In this document: positions 53,766 to 64,000 of the stretch, piece by piece
How positions within the stretch are numbered: the first letter of the stretch is position 1
Layout of the letters: the number at the start of each line of letters is the position of its first letter
Assembly: GCA_024305405.1 (NCBI GenBank)
Contig: JAKNDB010000109.1
Coordinates: forward strand, 5,704,001-5,768,000
Origin: Dirofilaria immitis
Taxonomy: Eukaryota; Nematoda; Chromadorea; Rhabditida; Onchocercidae
Length of the DNA: 64,000 nt
Direction of reading: 5' to 3'
Notes under the pieces: model-generated
Databases searched by the model: none
Seen by the model: the letters and a program-made list of their open reading frames with translations, nothing else
Told to the model about the DNA's origin: nothing
Made by a program: the position numbers and the translations under genes

Positions 53766-54071
53766 TTGTATATACACAAAAACACAAAAAGATGCCCTTT
53801 ACCACAGTGGATTGATTATATAATGGCAATAACATGGCGTAAAAGAAAAAAAAGAAAAAAACGTAGTCCAATATTTCCGAAAAAGATTGCGTTCATGAAA
53901 AGGAAATCAGGGTTGCGTAAAGTAATGCAGATATTGAAAAGTAATTATTATGAAATTTTACACAGTCGTAAAAATCAGAAACGGTATCTAAATTTGTGGA
54001 TTATTTTCAGAATAATCACTGACCGATCAGCAATTCATGAAATTATCTGCCTTTATAAGGCAAGCTTATAA
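53766..54071 (+). CDS. Hypothetical strongly basic ORF
   Basis: An open frame of 101 codons opening with TTG, with an internal ATG about 19 codons in (MAITW). The product would be extremely rich in Lys and Arg (WRKRKKRKKRS, FMKRKSGLRK). No known family is recognised. The composition partly reflects A-rich DNA, so coding status is doubtful. Confidence 0.2.
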   Translation: MYIHKNTKRCPLPQWIDYIMAITWRKRKKRKKRSPIFPKKIAFMKRKSGLRKVMQILKSNYYEILHSRKNQKRYLNLWIIFRIITDRSAIHEIICLYKASL

Positions 54072-55406
54072 TTTAGTGAGAAGTGATGGAGCTAAAAATA
54101 AATAATTGCTGTCATATAATATTAGCATTTTATTGAAAGATTTCTGCTGAAAAACAGTTTGGTAAAACATATTTCAATTTATTGTTGTTACAAGATTTCC
54201 TCTTTCCCTTCCCATTAATTCGCTAACACGATTTTCTCATTTTTTTTTTTTATTAAGTCATTACAAATGTTTTGTAACTAATTAATTCATCAGAGACAAA
54301 AAACAATGAATTTTGCTGACTGCAAATAAATTGTTTGGTAAGTTCACCTACATTGAGGACGTATTTTCCAATAGTTCTAGCCAGTTGCTACAAATAATAT
54401 ATTTGGTAATTTGCGTTGATTATTTAAATAGTTTATGTAAGTGTAATAACAGCTATCACTGCTTCAGTATCTCTAATGTTTCGAGAAATTCATTTGAAAT
54501 ATTGTTTTCCAATCATAGATTTCATTTTGATAGAATCTTTTTGTAACACATCGTAAAGAGCAACTATGCAATTATTAATTGGAAAATGGAAAATATCAGT
54601 GCAACAGTTTCTTAGATAGGAAATAATGGTATACCTCATTTTCTAATTTTTTCGTAATCTTTTCTTCATAAACTAGATGACTTTTGAAGCGCTAAAGTAA
54701 TTAGTCCAAGCTTAAGTTTAAAGCTTCAGCAATGTCGTAGCGGATATGCTTATCAGTAAAGTTGGTTTATCTCATAATTGAAAATGATGAAGAGAAATGA
54801 AAAGATGTAGGAATTTCACTTATTCTAAGCAAATCAGTTTAATGCAAAAAGTGGCTATGATCCATGGAAAACATTTTTCATTTTTGAACAGTTTTCATTC
54901 TTTAATGAGATGAGATTCATTCTTCAGTTCGAAATTAATAGTTTTCTTTCAATGTCAATTCTTTCTGATTGTTAAAAGTTGAATTTCAAAGAACCAAATC
55001 TCTACTGCAATTTACCAATCTTTTTTGTGACGAAAATTTCCGTCGCGAGATGTAAAGAAATTAAAATCAAACGATATATGATTAAACCACATAGAGTCTG
55101 ACAACCAGCAGATTTAGCATTATATTAACAACAAAGATTCTTTATTTATCGGTGGGTAGGGGGGAAAGACATGAGGATGTGGATAATGCTAACGGCTTGG
55201 AAGACTTACAATTAATTTACTGTATGCACAGATAAATAGGCAATCACACAAATGGCGCTATAATTTAACTAATTGGTCCTAACACAGTTTTGTGGTTACG
55301 GTTGATGAATAACGTGACATTTATACATAGGAAAAGAATAGTGGTGGTATTAACTGGAATGGTGTTCGAATTGCGGTACGTTCTGGCTGTGGTTATTCCA
55401 TACTAG

Positions 55407-57044
55407 ATGGAGATTCAGCAGCCAAAGGTATTCGGAGTGATTGTGGCTGGTCGCCCGGTAAGATATGTTATTCTTTTCGAAAAGTCTGCGTTTTCAGTTC
55501 AGTGATATCTGATATCATAGAATTGCATTACGTCGCTAATCGATAGCAGAATAGTTGGTAGTGTTTGTTCCAGGTAAACTACTAATTGCGGAGGTGTATC
55601 AGTTTTTACTGTTTAATTGAGTTATAAAGGTAACTGTTGTTTTCTAGATATTGTTAGAACATGGCATTCATAGCTATTATTGCCGGACTCGTGATAGACA
55701 TATGTGTCAAGTTTTAGATCCAGACAGATTTTGTTCAAGTGAGCAGAACAGAATTTATTGTTGAAGTGGCTGATTCTTGTTCAGCGAATCATGTTGTTGT
55801 GTTTTTGACAGGCATTGCACCATTCCCTACAGATACGGGCGGCACTGGTATGTGGTCTCATTTATCGCGGTAAATTTTATTAGTTATCAAGTTCCTTATA
55901 CTGAGCTGGTAGTTTTTAGTTAATTTCATGTCTTTGTATTGAATAACGACAATATAGAAAAAATCATCTCAGAACTGATGTAAAGAGAAAGTATTCCATT
56001 TGCATAATTAATTCCCTATTAATTATCATAATTTTCAGTTTATATTCGATGGCCAAAAATTGGGACAGAAACAAACTGGCATTACCTCGGATACATTGCA
56101 AATGATAAGCCGAGCGCTATATTTCGTGTTGCTCAAGTATAAATTCAAATACCAAGCGAGTGTGAATTCATAGATATTTTATTGTGTGAAATAGATCCAT
56201 GAAAAGTTTCTTGAGGGGAATAAACTTATCTGTAACTAGTAATTTGCTTAACTGTACTAGGAATATATATTGAAAACAGTGTGCGAGAAAGAGGTATTCT
56301 TAAAGGTTTTTTTTTTCAACGTTAGCACAGTCTTTCTAGTTGTAGCTTCATAAAATGGATGCTGTTCATGGTGGTCTATTTATGTCGAACTTAGCGATGA
56401 ATGGAAATGCAGCTGGCAATGCTCAGATTGGTATCAGTGTAGAACCACTTGCAGTTATCACCAGTAAAGTTCCTGCTGAAGGAACAACAACTAGTCAGCA
56501 GGTGTATATGATCTAGGAAAACTCTGGGGAACCGTAACATAGTATGGTAGGAGATGTAATTGGATTGTTAAGGTCTTTATGCAAACACAGCAATAGCAAA
56601 GCTACCAACAAAGCCAAAAAACACTGTTGCGTTTTGACCAATAAGAACTAAACGATGTATATGGTACAGTATTGCTTTTTCCGCAAAGAAAATGCTATTT
56701 GCCTGGTAGTGAGTTTGCGAATAGTTAGAAAGTGGTAGAATCATGTATTGATCGAAAATGAGCATATCCTAGCTTCCTGAAATTTTACGGCCATATAGTC
56801 AGATTTCTTAAATTCTTATCGCTGTGTAATTTCTGTGGATTTACAGTCACCATTCATGGAGTTCGCAGAGAAGATGTTGCAAAATTTTGTTAACCATCTG
56901 CAATCATTTGCTGTCCGTTTACCTCGGCCAGAAAATCCTGGAGAATCTACGGACTTCATTTCAGCTTCTGCAGTACAGAACTGGTACACTAACTTTTCTC
57001 GGCGGTTACAACAAAACCCTGAATTCTGGAAATGCCTTTTATGA
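55407..57044 (+). CDS. HIKESHI: Hikeshi (OPI10 family) nuclear import carrier for Hsp70
   Basis: Hikeshi carries ATP-bound Hsp70 into the nucleus during heat stress through FG-nucleoporins. Five exons: 55407-55457, 55718-55847, 56039-56136, 56346-56501, 56847-57044, all with consistent phases; 210 residues against 197 in human. Landmarks: FGVIVAGRP at the start, then IQTDFVQV, NHVVVFLTGIAPFP, WHYLGYIANDKPSAIFRV, AQIGISVEPL, FAEKMLQNFVNHLQSFAV, and the end VQNWYTNFSRRLQQNPEFWK. The start ATG directly follows TTCCATACTAG, a probable trans-splice acceptor. Exon 2 begins inside a longer open stretch, so alternative upstream acceptors exist, but only 55718 gives the family sequence. It carries six extra residues before the conserved Phe-Gly. 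Confidence 0.94.
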
Positions 57045-58690
57045 ACTTTCTATTTTTTGTTTTATTGTAAAAATTGTTACCAGTATCATAATGGTCATTC
57101 GATATTTTATTTCATTTATTTGCTATGAAAAAAATATGCCGTATAGTTCATACCGTCTTTTTAGATTCTTGTTTAATTCTTTTTTCACTGGTCATTTGTA
57201 AAAGCCATCTCATTGGTTTATAATTGTTCGTTTTCTCGTATAGCAGTTTAATTCATTACATATTATAAATGACATTATGTTCTTCGAAAATAGTGCAAGA
57301 AGTAATATTTTTATGGCGAATCTTACGTTAAGATTTGATGCAACTAATTGTACATTATCTTGTATCTTTCTTCTATACAAACTTTAATCTGTAGATCAGA
57401 ATATTGGATTCCTTCGTTATTGTTGTTTGTAGGGAATATATTCTAATTTTGGAAGAATGTATTGCTGTTGTTAGTTTTGCCAGATTATTTAGTTAAAGAA
57501 ATTTTGCTTATCAAAATAATGTATTCAGTTTGATTCATAGCATAAATTCGTTGCACTTTCGATCCTCATTTTTAATAAATATTGGTAAAACAGTGAGTTT
57601 TAGAAATGCTAGTGTTAGATTTGTAGTTTATTTCTCGTTTTATCCGGTACTGTTTTTATTTTGAACAGCTTTGTTGCCAAATGTCGATATTTGTCGACAT
57701 CTGCGGATAAGTATTGCTGGTTGTATGATAAAGTCAAACGGCTGAACTTGAATTTTCGTAGATTTTGAAGTATTATCCGTGGAAAAATGATCTTCAGGTC
57801 AAATATTTTTTATCTAATATCTTCTTCCTTTTGCTTTTTAACTGGACGACTTAATTCAACTTATCATTTCGTAATTTTCTGAAAGTACATTTTTTGAAGA
57901 TGATGGTCTTGACCAGTATAGTTTTTGGGGGCGAGTAATACTGAACGTAGGAAAAAGAAAAAAGGGGAAAGAATGGTAGAATAACTGAGGTGAAGTTGTT
58001 CAGGTTTTAATAAATCTCGGAAGTCGGATATCAAGAACTCAATTGTCTGACAATCTTAAATACGATCAGTCTTCGAAACATAGTACAGTTATAAACATCA
58101 TGCCATTAATGTGAAACGAAGTGCGGAGTGAGACATGTCAATGGCAATTACTAACGACATAACGAAATGAACCATGGGGATGATATTGCACTGGTTGCAA
58201 ACGTCAATTCGATCTAAAGTGATTTATCGAGATGCGCATCATTCAAATGTGGGTCATTGAGAAAGAATATGTCTGGGAGATGTATTGCGCTCGTTTATGT
58301 TTTGAAGGATTAATTAATTGTACTATACCAAAGATAATCCATCCAAGGAATGCGGTTCTTCGCTTGCCAAATTATCACATAGTGTTGCAGAGGATATTAT
58401 CCTTTAATAAATTCTCTGCATACACTGCGAACTTTTCATTTCTAATGGTGCGCTAAAACTCTCTGGCTTAAATGATGCCAATTCTAAGACATTAAGAGAT
58501 TGTCTAGCGATGTTAGTGTTCAGCAGGAGTAGAATCTTCTAAATTCTGAATTTTCTTTGCTTGTTTGATTGTTTTCTCTGCATACATTGATGTTCCCATC
58601 AATGATGTTATTCTCCTGTACCTTATGATTTAGATTAATATTGCGTTATGTCTGAGTCAAAAGGTTAATGGAAGCGTTTCAGGTAACACA
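57045..58690. other. Intergenic region after Hikeshi
   Basis: About 1.6 kb. The 5' half looks like 3' UTR (AATAAA near 57574). An open frame at 58232-58456 has no motif. The final bases GCGTTTCAG at 58673-58681 form a good acceptor nine bases before the next ATG. Confidence 0.45.
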
Positions 58691-61490
58691 ATGAACGCCA
58701 GTAATTTATGTCAGAATCATCTTGATCTTAATGCACAAAGCAGTATTACAAGCTATGATGTCAACTCTCTGGTCGATGATGATTTCGAGGTTTGTTTTTT
58801 TTTTTTTATTGCACCATTTCATTTCGACTATAAAAATTCAGGCTATATATTGAAGCACTGTACAATTATGTAACGATTTGAAACATCTTAAGATCGGAGA
58901 TTAAAAGTTCTTTTTGAGATGCGTCTAAACTTCTTCAATCCCTCCTTTTTTCTTCCTCACCCTTCTCCTCTGTCTTCCATGTTCAGTTTTTTCGTCTGAT
59001 TCAATAATCGTATGATCGTTTTGAAATTATCATCCATTGATCAAGTATCGATTTGTTTTATGACATCTAGTTGTTCATTAAGTACTATAATGCATTTTTG
59101 GCCTTGCATAATTTTTCGAACCATATACAATGTGGTGTTCTGATGATAAGGATTTGACTTCTTACATGAGTAGATTTTATTACAAGACTGTTTGAGATAT
59201 TTTGTTTATCTCAGTAGTCATATGATTCCTTATCTACTGAATAAATAAATTAGGTGAAGCAGTATATAATACCTACAGCGTACAACTGCATATATCCACG
59301 CATTAATTGGATTATTGTTGATCCAATCTTTCTTAGTTACCACATTCAATCTTATTTTCTTGTTTTATATAAAATTTTTGATAAAGATCTGTTACGCTTT
59401 GTCTTGATATATCCGGACATTATTAATCCTAAATTATAATGAGTCGTCAGAACTGCTGTAATCATTCCTTGTATTATATTATACGCTGATTTCCAAATAC
59501 TTTATTTAGCGATCAATTTCTCTGATAGCGCGTGTGCATTACATTGTTCACCATAATGTGATAATCGTACTTTACGCATTTCTGAACTGCCTGTTTTATA
59601 AATCTGAAAATTATTAATTTCAGGTAATCGGTAGTTTGAGTGATACATTGCGTTCATTGTCATTGGAAACTGCTTCAGAAATACCTCTCTATGATATAGA
59701 AATTGGTAACCGTAATGGCACTGTTATCGAAAACTCTACTAATGCAGGTCCCATAACGAATAAAAAGATTGATGAGAGTACGCCGCTAGCGAACAGTAGT
59801 TTGAATTTGATGTCAGGTGATGATAGTGGTCGGAATACTGATATTCCCATGCAAAACACTATTAAATCATCATTAATCGATAGTACAATTCTTTCGATGC
59901 ATCCTTTCCACGGTAATCTTACAAAGGAGCTAAATATTTTTTGAAATCTAAAATTTATGACTTTTTCTATTGCCGTAAGTACCGTCCTTATTTGACTTAT
60001 TGAATCCAGCACACAGGAAAGATACTTCTTGTCAAATTGTCTCTTAAAAACATCTCTGATGAAGTTAAGCATGATTTATAATATTTGACTGAACAAAAAG
60101 ATTTTGTTTTCCTGTCAGCAGCTAACTTCAACAAATATCTCTTATCATCCATATTACTGGTAGATGAATTTCCGTATTTAGTAAGATATTCGATATTCAA
60201 GTCGAAAATCATGGGAAAACTTCTATAGCTGAAGCCTTTGCTTAATAAAGAACTACTCATTTCTAAAAGTTATTAGAAATTTTTATAGAAGACCCAGTCA
60301 ACGTAGTTGAATCGATTCGAGCTGATTATCAAGCTGCGCAACAATCAGCTAAGCAGGAAAATGAGTTGTTACGTAAAGCATGTGAAAAAAGAACGAACAG
60401 ATAAATTTTCTTCTCAATTCTTTTTCGTTCTTAGTTTCTGTCCATATATTTTCTGCATATAAAAGCAATACTTTCATTTAGATTGAAATGTTGCGCCGTA
60501 GATTAGATGAAGAAATTGCACAGAAAGTTCAGCTCAGTGCCGAATTGGAAGAAACTCAGCGAATCCTAAGTGAATGCAGGTAAGTTAGCTGTATTTCCGA
60601 TCAGAAATTCGATTCAGTAGCGGACTTGTTAAGGAATTTTCATCAAATTTCAGGATAAAAGTAGACGAAGAAGTTGCTAACAAAATTGAGCGTGAAGATA
60701 TTATCAAAGTTCTGCAAACCACAATTGTACAGCTTCAGAGTAACGGTATATACTTTGTTATTGTGTATTTTTATGATCGCTGATTTCCTAATTCTTCCTT
60801 AAACTGATAGAAAAGTAACTGCTTTTAAAAGTTTCTTCATAAACATCTGAAAACAACTGGATAAAACTGCAACCACGTAGTTTCCACTCTCTACTTAATT
60901 TTATTTAATCTTAAAAATTGCTTCAGAAAACTAGAAACACAATGAATTTAATAAAAGTCATTTATCTTGTGTAGAATAGTTGGTGTTTTGAAACTTTAGG
61001 TGATTTAAATTGTATTGGATCAAGTGTGATTAGTGAACAAGCTTTGGTTTCTTCGCTACATGAAAAAGAAGAACTCATTGAGGTATACCTTTGTAGCACC
61101 ATCTGTTTTTGCTTTTAAATATGAAACCTGGTATAAATAGAAATCCAACCAATCATTTTATTCATTCGGCAGAGTGCTTTTATAAAATAATAGCAAGTCT
61201 TTCCATAAGTTTCATTATTCCTGATATTCCAGGTACTCAAAAACAGTTAGAAGGAGCTGAGGAACGATACGAAAGGGAGCATAAGGAAGTATTGGATTTG
61301 GAAGAAATAGTAAAAGTAAGTTTATTTAGTTTTGGGAACTGATTTAATTTATGAGGCTTGTCGATTTCCTTTGTAAGTTTTAATAAGAACTCTTTCAGCT
61401 TCACTTGATTCTTCATGCTTCTAACACTGCTGTTTTTCTCAGATCCTTCATGAATACGTTCAGAATGACCAGCAGACGCATGCGGCATAA
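58691..61490 (+). CDS. Unrecognised coiled-coil protein
   Basis: Eight exons with good splice sites: 58691-58789, 59624-59912, 60289-60377, 60482-60579, 60654-60745, 61000-61082, 61233-61315, 61443-61490; about 293 residues. The N-terminal third is acidic and Ser/Thr-rich (SLVDDDFEVIGSLSDTLRSL). From exon 3 onward it is mostly a coiled coil rich in Glu, Lys, Leu and Gln (LRRRLDEEIAQKVQLSAELEE, ALVSSLHEKEELIEV, YEREHKEVLDLEEIVK) and ends DQQTHAA. Exon 3 joins exon 4 in phase only if its intron starts with GC at 60378; the two nearby GT sites give the wrong phase. Exon 7 needs one A restored in the run 61239-61243. I do not recognise the family. The architecture suggests a cytoskeletal or vesicle-trafficking adaptor, which is inference. 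Confidence 0.7.
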
Positions 61491-64000
61491 CTGTGTCAAG
61501 AATTAGGATTGGACATTGTTCAATATGGAAGTATAAGAAGTGATAGCACAAAAACACTAATGTTTTGATAGAAATGTATAGATTACAACTAATCATAAAA
61601 AATGTAGTATTAGGAATTCGTAATCCAATTTTGATATCAGTAAAAATCTCGAATCCCTCGACTTCTGTCTTGTATATATATTTTTTGCCTTTTGTATGAT
61701 TACTGTGAAAAATAGCTTATTTAAAACTCATTAATTACGAGAAATGCTCGATCTGTTTGTTGATGTCCCATTTTTTAACCACTAGTCTTTCAGTAAGCGT
61801 TCTGGAAAATAATTCCCGATTTGGAAAAGAACCTTAGAATTTTCGAAATGTCTTTTTAAAAGTCTTGCTCCTGCAACTAAATTTCAAAGTGCGCAAGAAA
61901 ATTTTTTATTGATATCCTTTTGATTGAGTAATTGGTTTTGTCCAGTAAGATGTCAGTTTGGAAGTTTTCGCTACCGACCAATAAAATGATAAATCCTGAT
62001 GACATTAACGTTACGAAAGATTCTCTAAAATATCGTCTGCATTACTGGACGGAACGTCCCCTCTCCACACACGCTTTTAAAACGAACGGTGAATTTTCAC
62101 GGTATGCTGATTTCTAAATCATCTGTACTGTGCAAGACCAGAAGAATGTGATACGTGATTGATTGTCCAGAACACTTTGTCGTGTATCATTTTCAGTTGG
62201 AAGCAAAAAAAAAAACCATCGAAACATCCTGGATAAAAATTACTTGAGTACCAGGAAATCTTAGATCTACTTTTAATTCTCAATCATGATGAACATTTTA
62301 GTTGGTTTTCCCAAAAACGTTTAAGCGGGATTGATCGAACTTGCTCGACGCGCAATGTCACTGATTATATGCAATATATATCGGGGACTGAATCATGCAC
62401 ATTTTGAATATTTTTTCTCCTATATATTCACGAACGATCTTGCCGATGTATTTTCCGCCCTTATCCAATGTGAATAGTGTTTGTGGTGAGATTTTAAGAA
62501 CGTATTTCTTCACACCGACTTTTGCGTTCCCGACAAGTCCTCAGTCAAAAAAACTGTGTGGAAAATGAAAGCTTTTCCAAACGTTAAAATGATCTCATTC
62601 TTCTAATGCATCTTCAACTGATTAACTTCTTTCCATAAACTCAGTGTAAATCGCAAATTATTGAATGATCGAGCTTGAGGAAACAGTTGTTTTGCAGCTT
62701 GCAGATGCACCATGTAATGCAATTTCGAAGTACTTTTTGAGATTTTTGAAAAATTTTAGTGAATTGATGGCACGGATATTCCTAACGTGAAGTTCACAGA
62801 TCTAGAGACTGTGTCTTACTGCTTTAGTAAAGATTTCACAATTACTCCCCGCTACTACTTTATTCTAGTTGCAAATTTTTCTGCGGAACATTCTTCACAC
62901 CTAATTATTACTGTCAAACGTCGAAAACAAGTGTTATCGACCACTGTCCTTAAAAAGTCTCTTCATGCACTTTTACAAACAGGAAATTACTTCTCCGCAG
63001 TCAAGATTTGTGGAAATTATTCCGAAATTCCATATTTAAATGGAAAAGCTAAGCCTCTGCACAGCAGAATTTATAAATAATGTAAATTAAAACACACCAA
63101 AACCACATGCTAATCTCACCCAGAATACTACTTAGACGAAAAACGACCAAGTGATAACCGCTATCTCATACCTCCAAAAAGATGAAAACACTAAGTATAA
63201 ACGCCATTATTTATTTTCCGTTGCAGACACCCTTTGTGAACAAGTATAATCACACAAACGCCCAATTTTTTTAGACTTCCTGACGATTTGTTATCTGCTG
63301 ATTGCTATGTATATATATGAACATGACCCTGCCGAAATGTCACTTACCGATTGCTATAGGTGAAGCGGAAAACTTCCATAGATTGAAACTAAAAACTCCC
63401 ACCAATTAACCTTCAACGCAGAATATGTCTGCATGAGAAATGTGGTGTGCCAATCTTTTACCGGAGCGACAGAGCAACAAATTTTTCCTCATAGACCTGC
63501 GTGGGATTCATAAAATAAATACCAAGAATAATGAAAAACGAAAGGACGATGCTCCAAAACCCGAATTATTCTTCAACAGCATTGCTCCTCTTTCTTTCCC
63601 GTTAACAACCTGCAAACTCATCGATAAATCCTGCACTGTCCAGTACAGTCCTCCCACAAAGATTCCATTGAACTTCAAGACTAGGATTTCCAATCTCCCA
63701 CAAAAATTCAATCACTGATTTGAGATTACGGATCTTTACCAAAACAACGATAGAGAGCGTTCGTCCTCCGCAATTTAGATCTTTTGCTACGATGATCTTA
63801 CAGTATAAAATAGAGATACCGTATGTTTTGAGTTTAAAAATCTGTCTTATTTCATTTTTGCGAAAAATATGGATATCAGGCGGTGCATAAATTTATCTGA
63901 AACACTGAACGCTCACTTCCTCTTCTAATTTGTAAGATCTTGTTTCTGGCTAAGACATGTAACAGTAACAATATTTCACACATCAAAATAAAATTTTTGA
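61491..64000. other. Right-hand end, no assigned gene
   Basis: About 2.5 kb. Open frames occur at 61932-62117, 62787-63080 and 63440-63718 (+) and at 63508-63711 (-), overlapping the last. The part from about 61.9 kb to 63.8 kb looks less AT-rich than other intergenic DNA here, with codon-like stretches on both strands, but I found no domain, no splice chain and no transposon ends. It might be a degraded insertion, or outer exons of a gene that continues past the window. Confidence 0.35.

Larger units (their letters stand above)
52233..55406. other. Intergenic region with two basic ORFs
   Basis: About 3.2 kb between the collagen and Hikeshi. Two plus-strand open frames stand out (52376-52768 and 53766-54071, listed separately). 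A poly-A run occurs near 53066-53078 and a poly-T run near 54241-54253. No other gene is visible. The sequence TACTAG directly before the Hikeshi ATG is a likely trans-splice acceptor. Confidence 0.45.

Noticed and set aside
55330..55460. Cysteine-containing minus- and plus-frame peptides resembling a collagen NC domain upstream of Hikeshi
   Set aside because: The real reading is Hikeshi exon 1 from 55407. The other frames are shadows with no splice support.
55657..55740. Longer cysteine-rich open frame in front of Hikeshi exon 2
   Set aside because: It conflicts with the OPI10 family sequence, which starts exactly at the acceptor before 55718.
63870..63900. Resemblance to the filarial HhaI satellite
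   Set aside because: Only a short partial likeness, a single copy, and no tandem repetition.
1..64000. tRNA or rRNA genes
   Set aside because: I looked for T-loop-like GTTCGA motifs in a cloverleaf context and found none that held; a covariance-model scan would be decisive.

Overview
The window is nuclear DNA from a nematode. The case rests on AT-rich sequence with short TTTCAG-ending introns, start codons placed a few bases after a splice-acceptor-like sequence (the pattern left by spliced-leader trans-splicing), a cuticle collagen with the nematode N-terminal layout, an ShKT exon, and nematode-style gene spacing. The composition fits a spirurid or filarial-type worm, but I cannot fix the species.

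Layout, left to right. 1-6.4 kb: AT-rich, with no gene I can support. 6.4-13.3 kb: two ribosome-biogenesis genes in tandem on +, NOG1 (nucleolar GTPase) and RRP8 (nucleolar methyltransferase), with a perfect hairpin and a long T-tract acceptor between them. 15.8-17.4 kb: an NK-2 class homeobox gene. 19.0-21.9 kb: a Spenito/RBM15 gene (three RRMs and a SPOC domain). 22-31.7 kb: mostly non-coding, but with a minus-strand locus carrying an ShKT-like exon near 26.4 kb and an unrecognised plus-strand locus near 29.7-30.4 kb. 32.3-41.2 kb: CNOT11 (CCR4-NOT subunit, 14 exons) followed by GTF2H4 (TFIIH p52 subunit, 9 exons), again in tandem. 41.2-50.1 kb: a long gene-poor stretch. 50.1-52.2 kb: a cuticle collagen behind a duplicated TATA box. 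55.4-57.0 kb: Hikeshi (Hsp70 nuclear import). 58.7-61.5 kb: an unrecognised coiled-coil protein. 61.5-64 kb: nothing I can assign.

Almost every recognisable gene is on the + strand and encodes a core function: ribosome assembly, mRNA turnover, transcription and repair, RNA-binding regulation, or chaperone transport. I believe both gene pairs (NOG1-RRP8 and CNOT11-GTF2H4) are also neighbours in C. elegans. That is from memory, and it would make them conserved operon-like blocks.

The strongest pattern that gene content does not explain is technical or evolutionary. At more than a dozen places, reading frames of deeply conserved genes break and are repaired by restoring one or two A (or T) bases in an A/T run. 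The exon phases then all close. I read this as systematic single-base deletion in the assembly and not as pseudogenes. I also see three introns that appear to begin with GC instead of GT. I found no convincing new molecular system.
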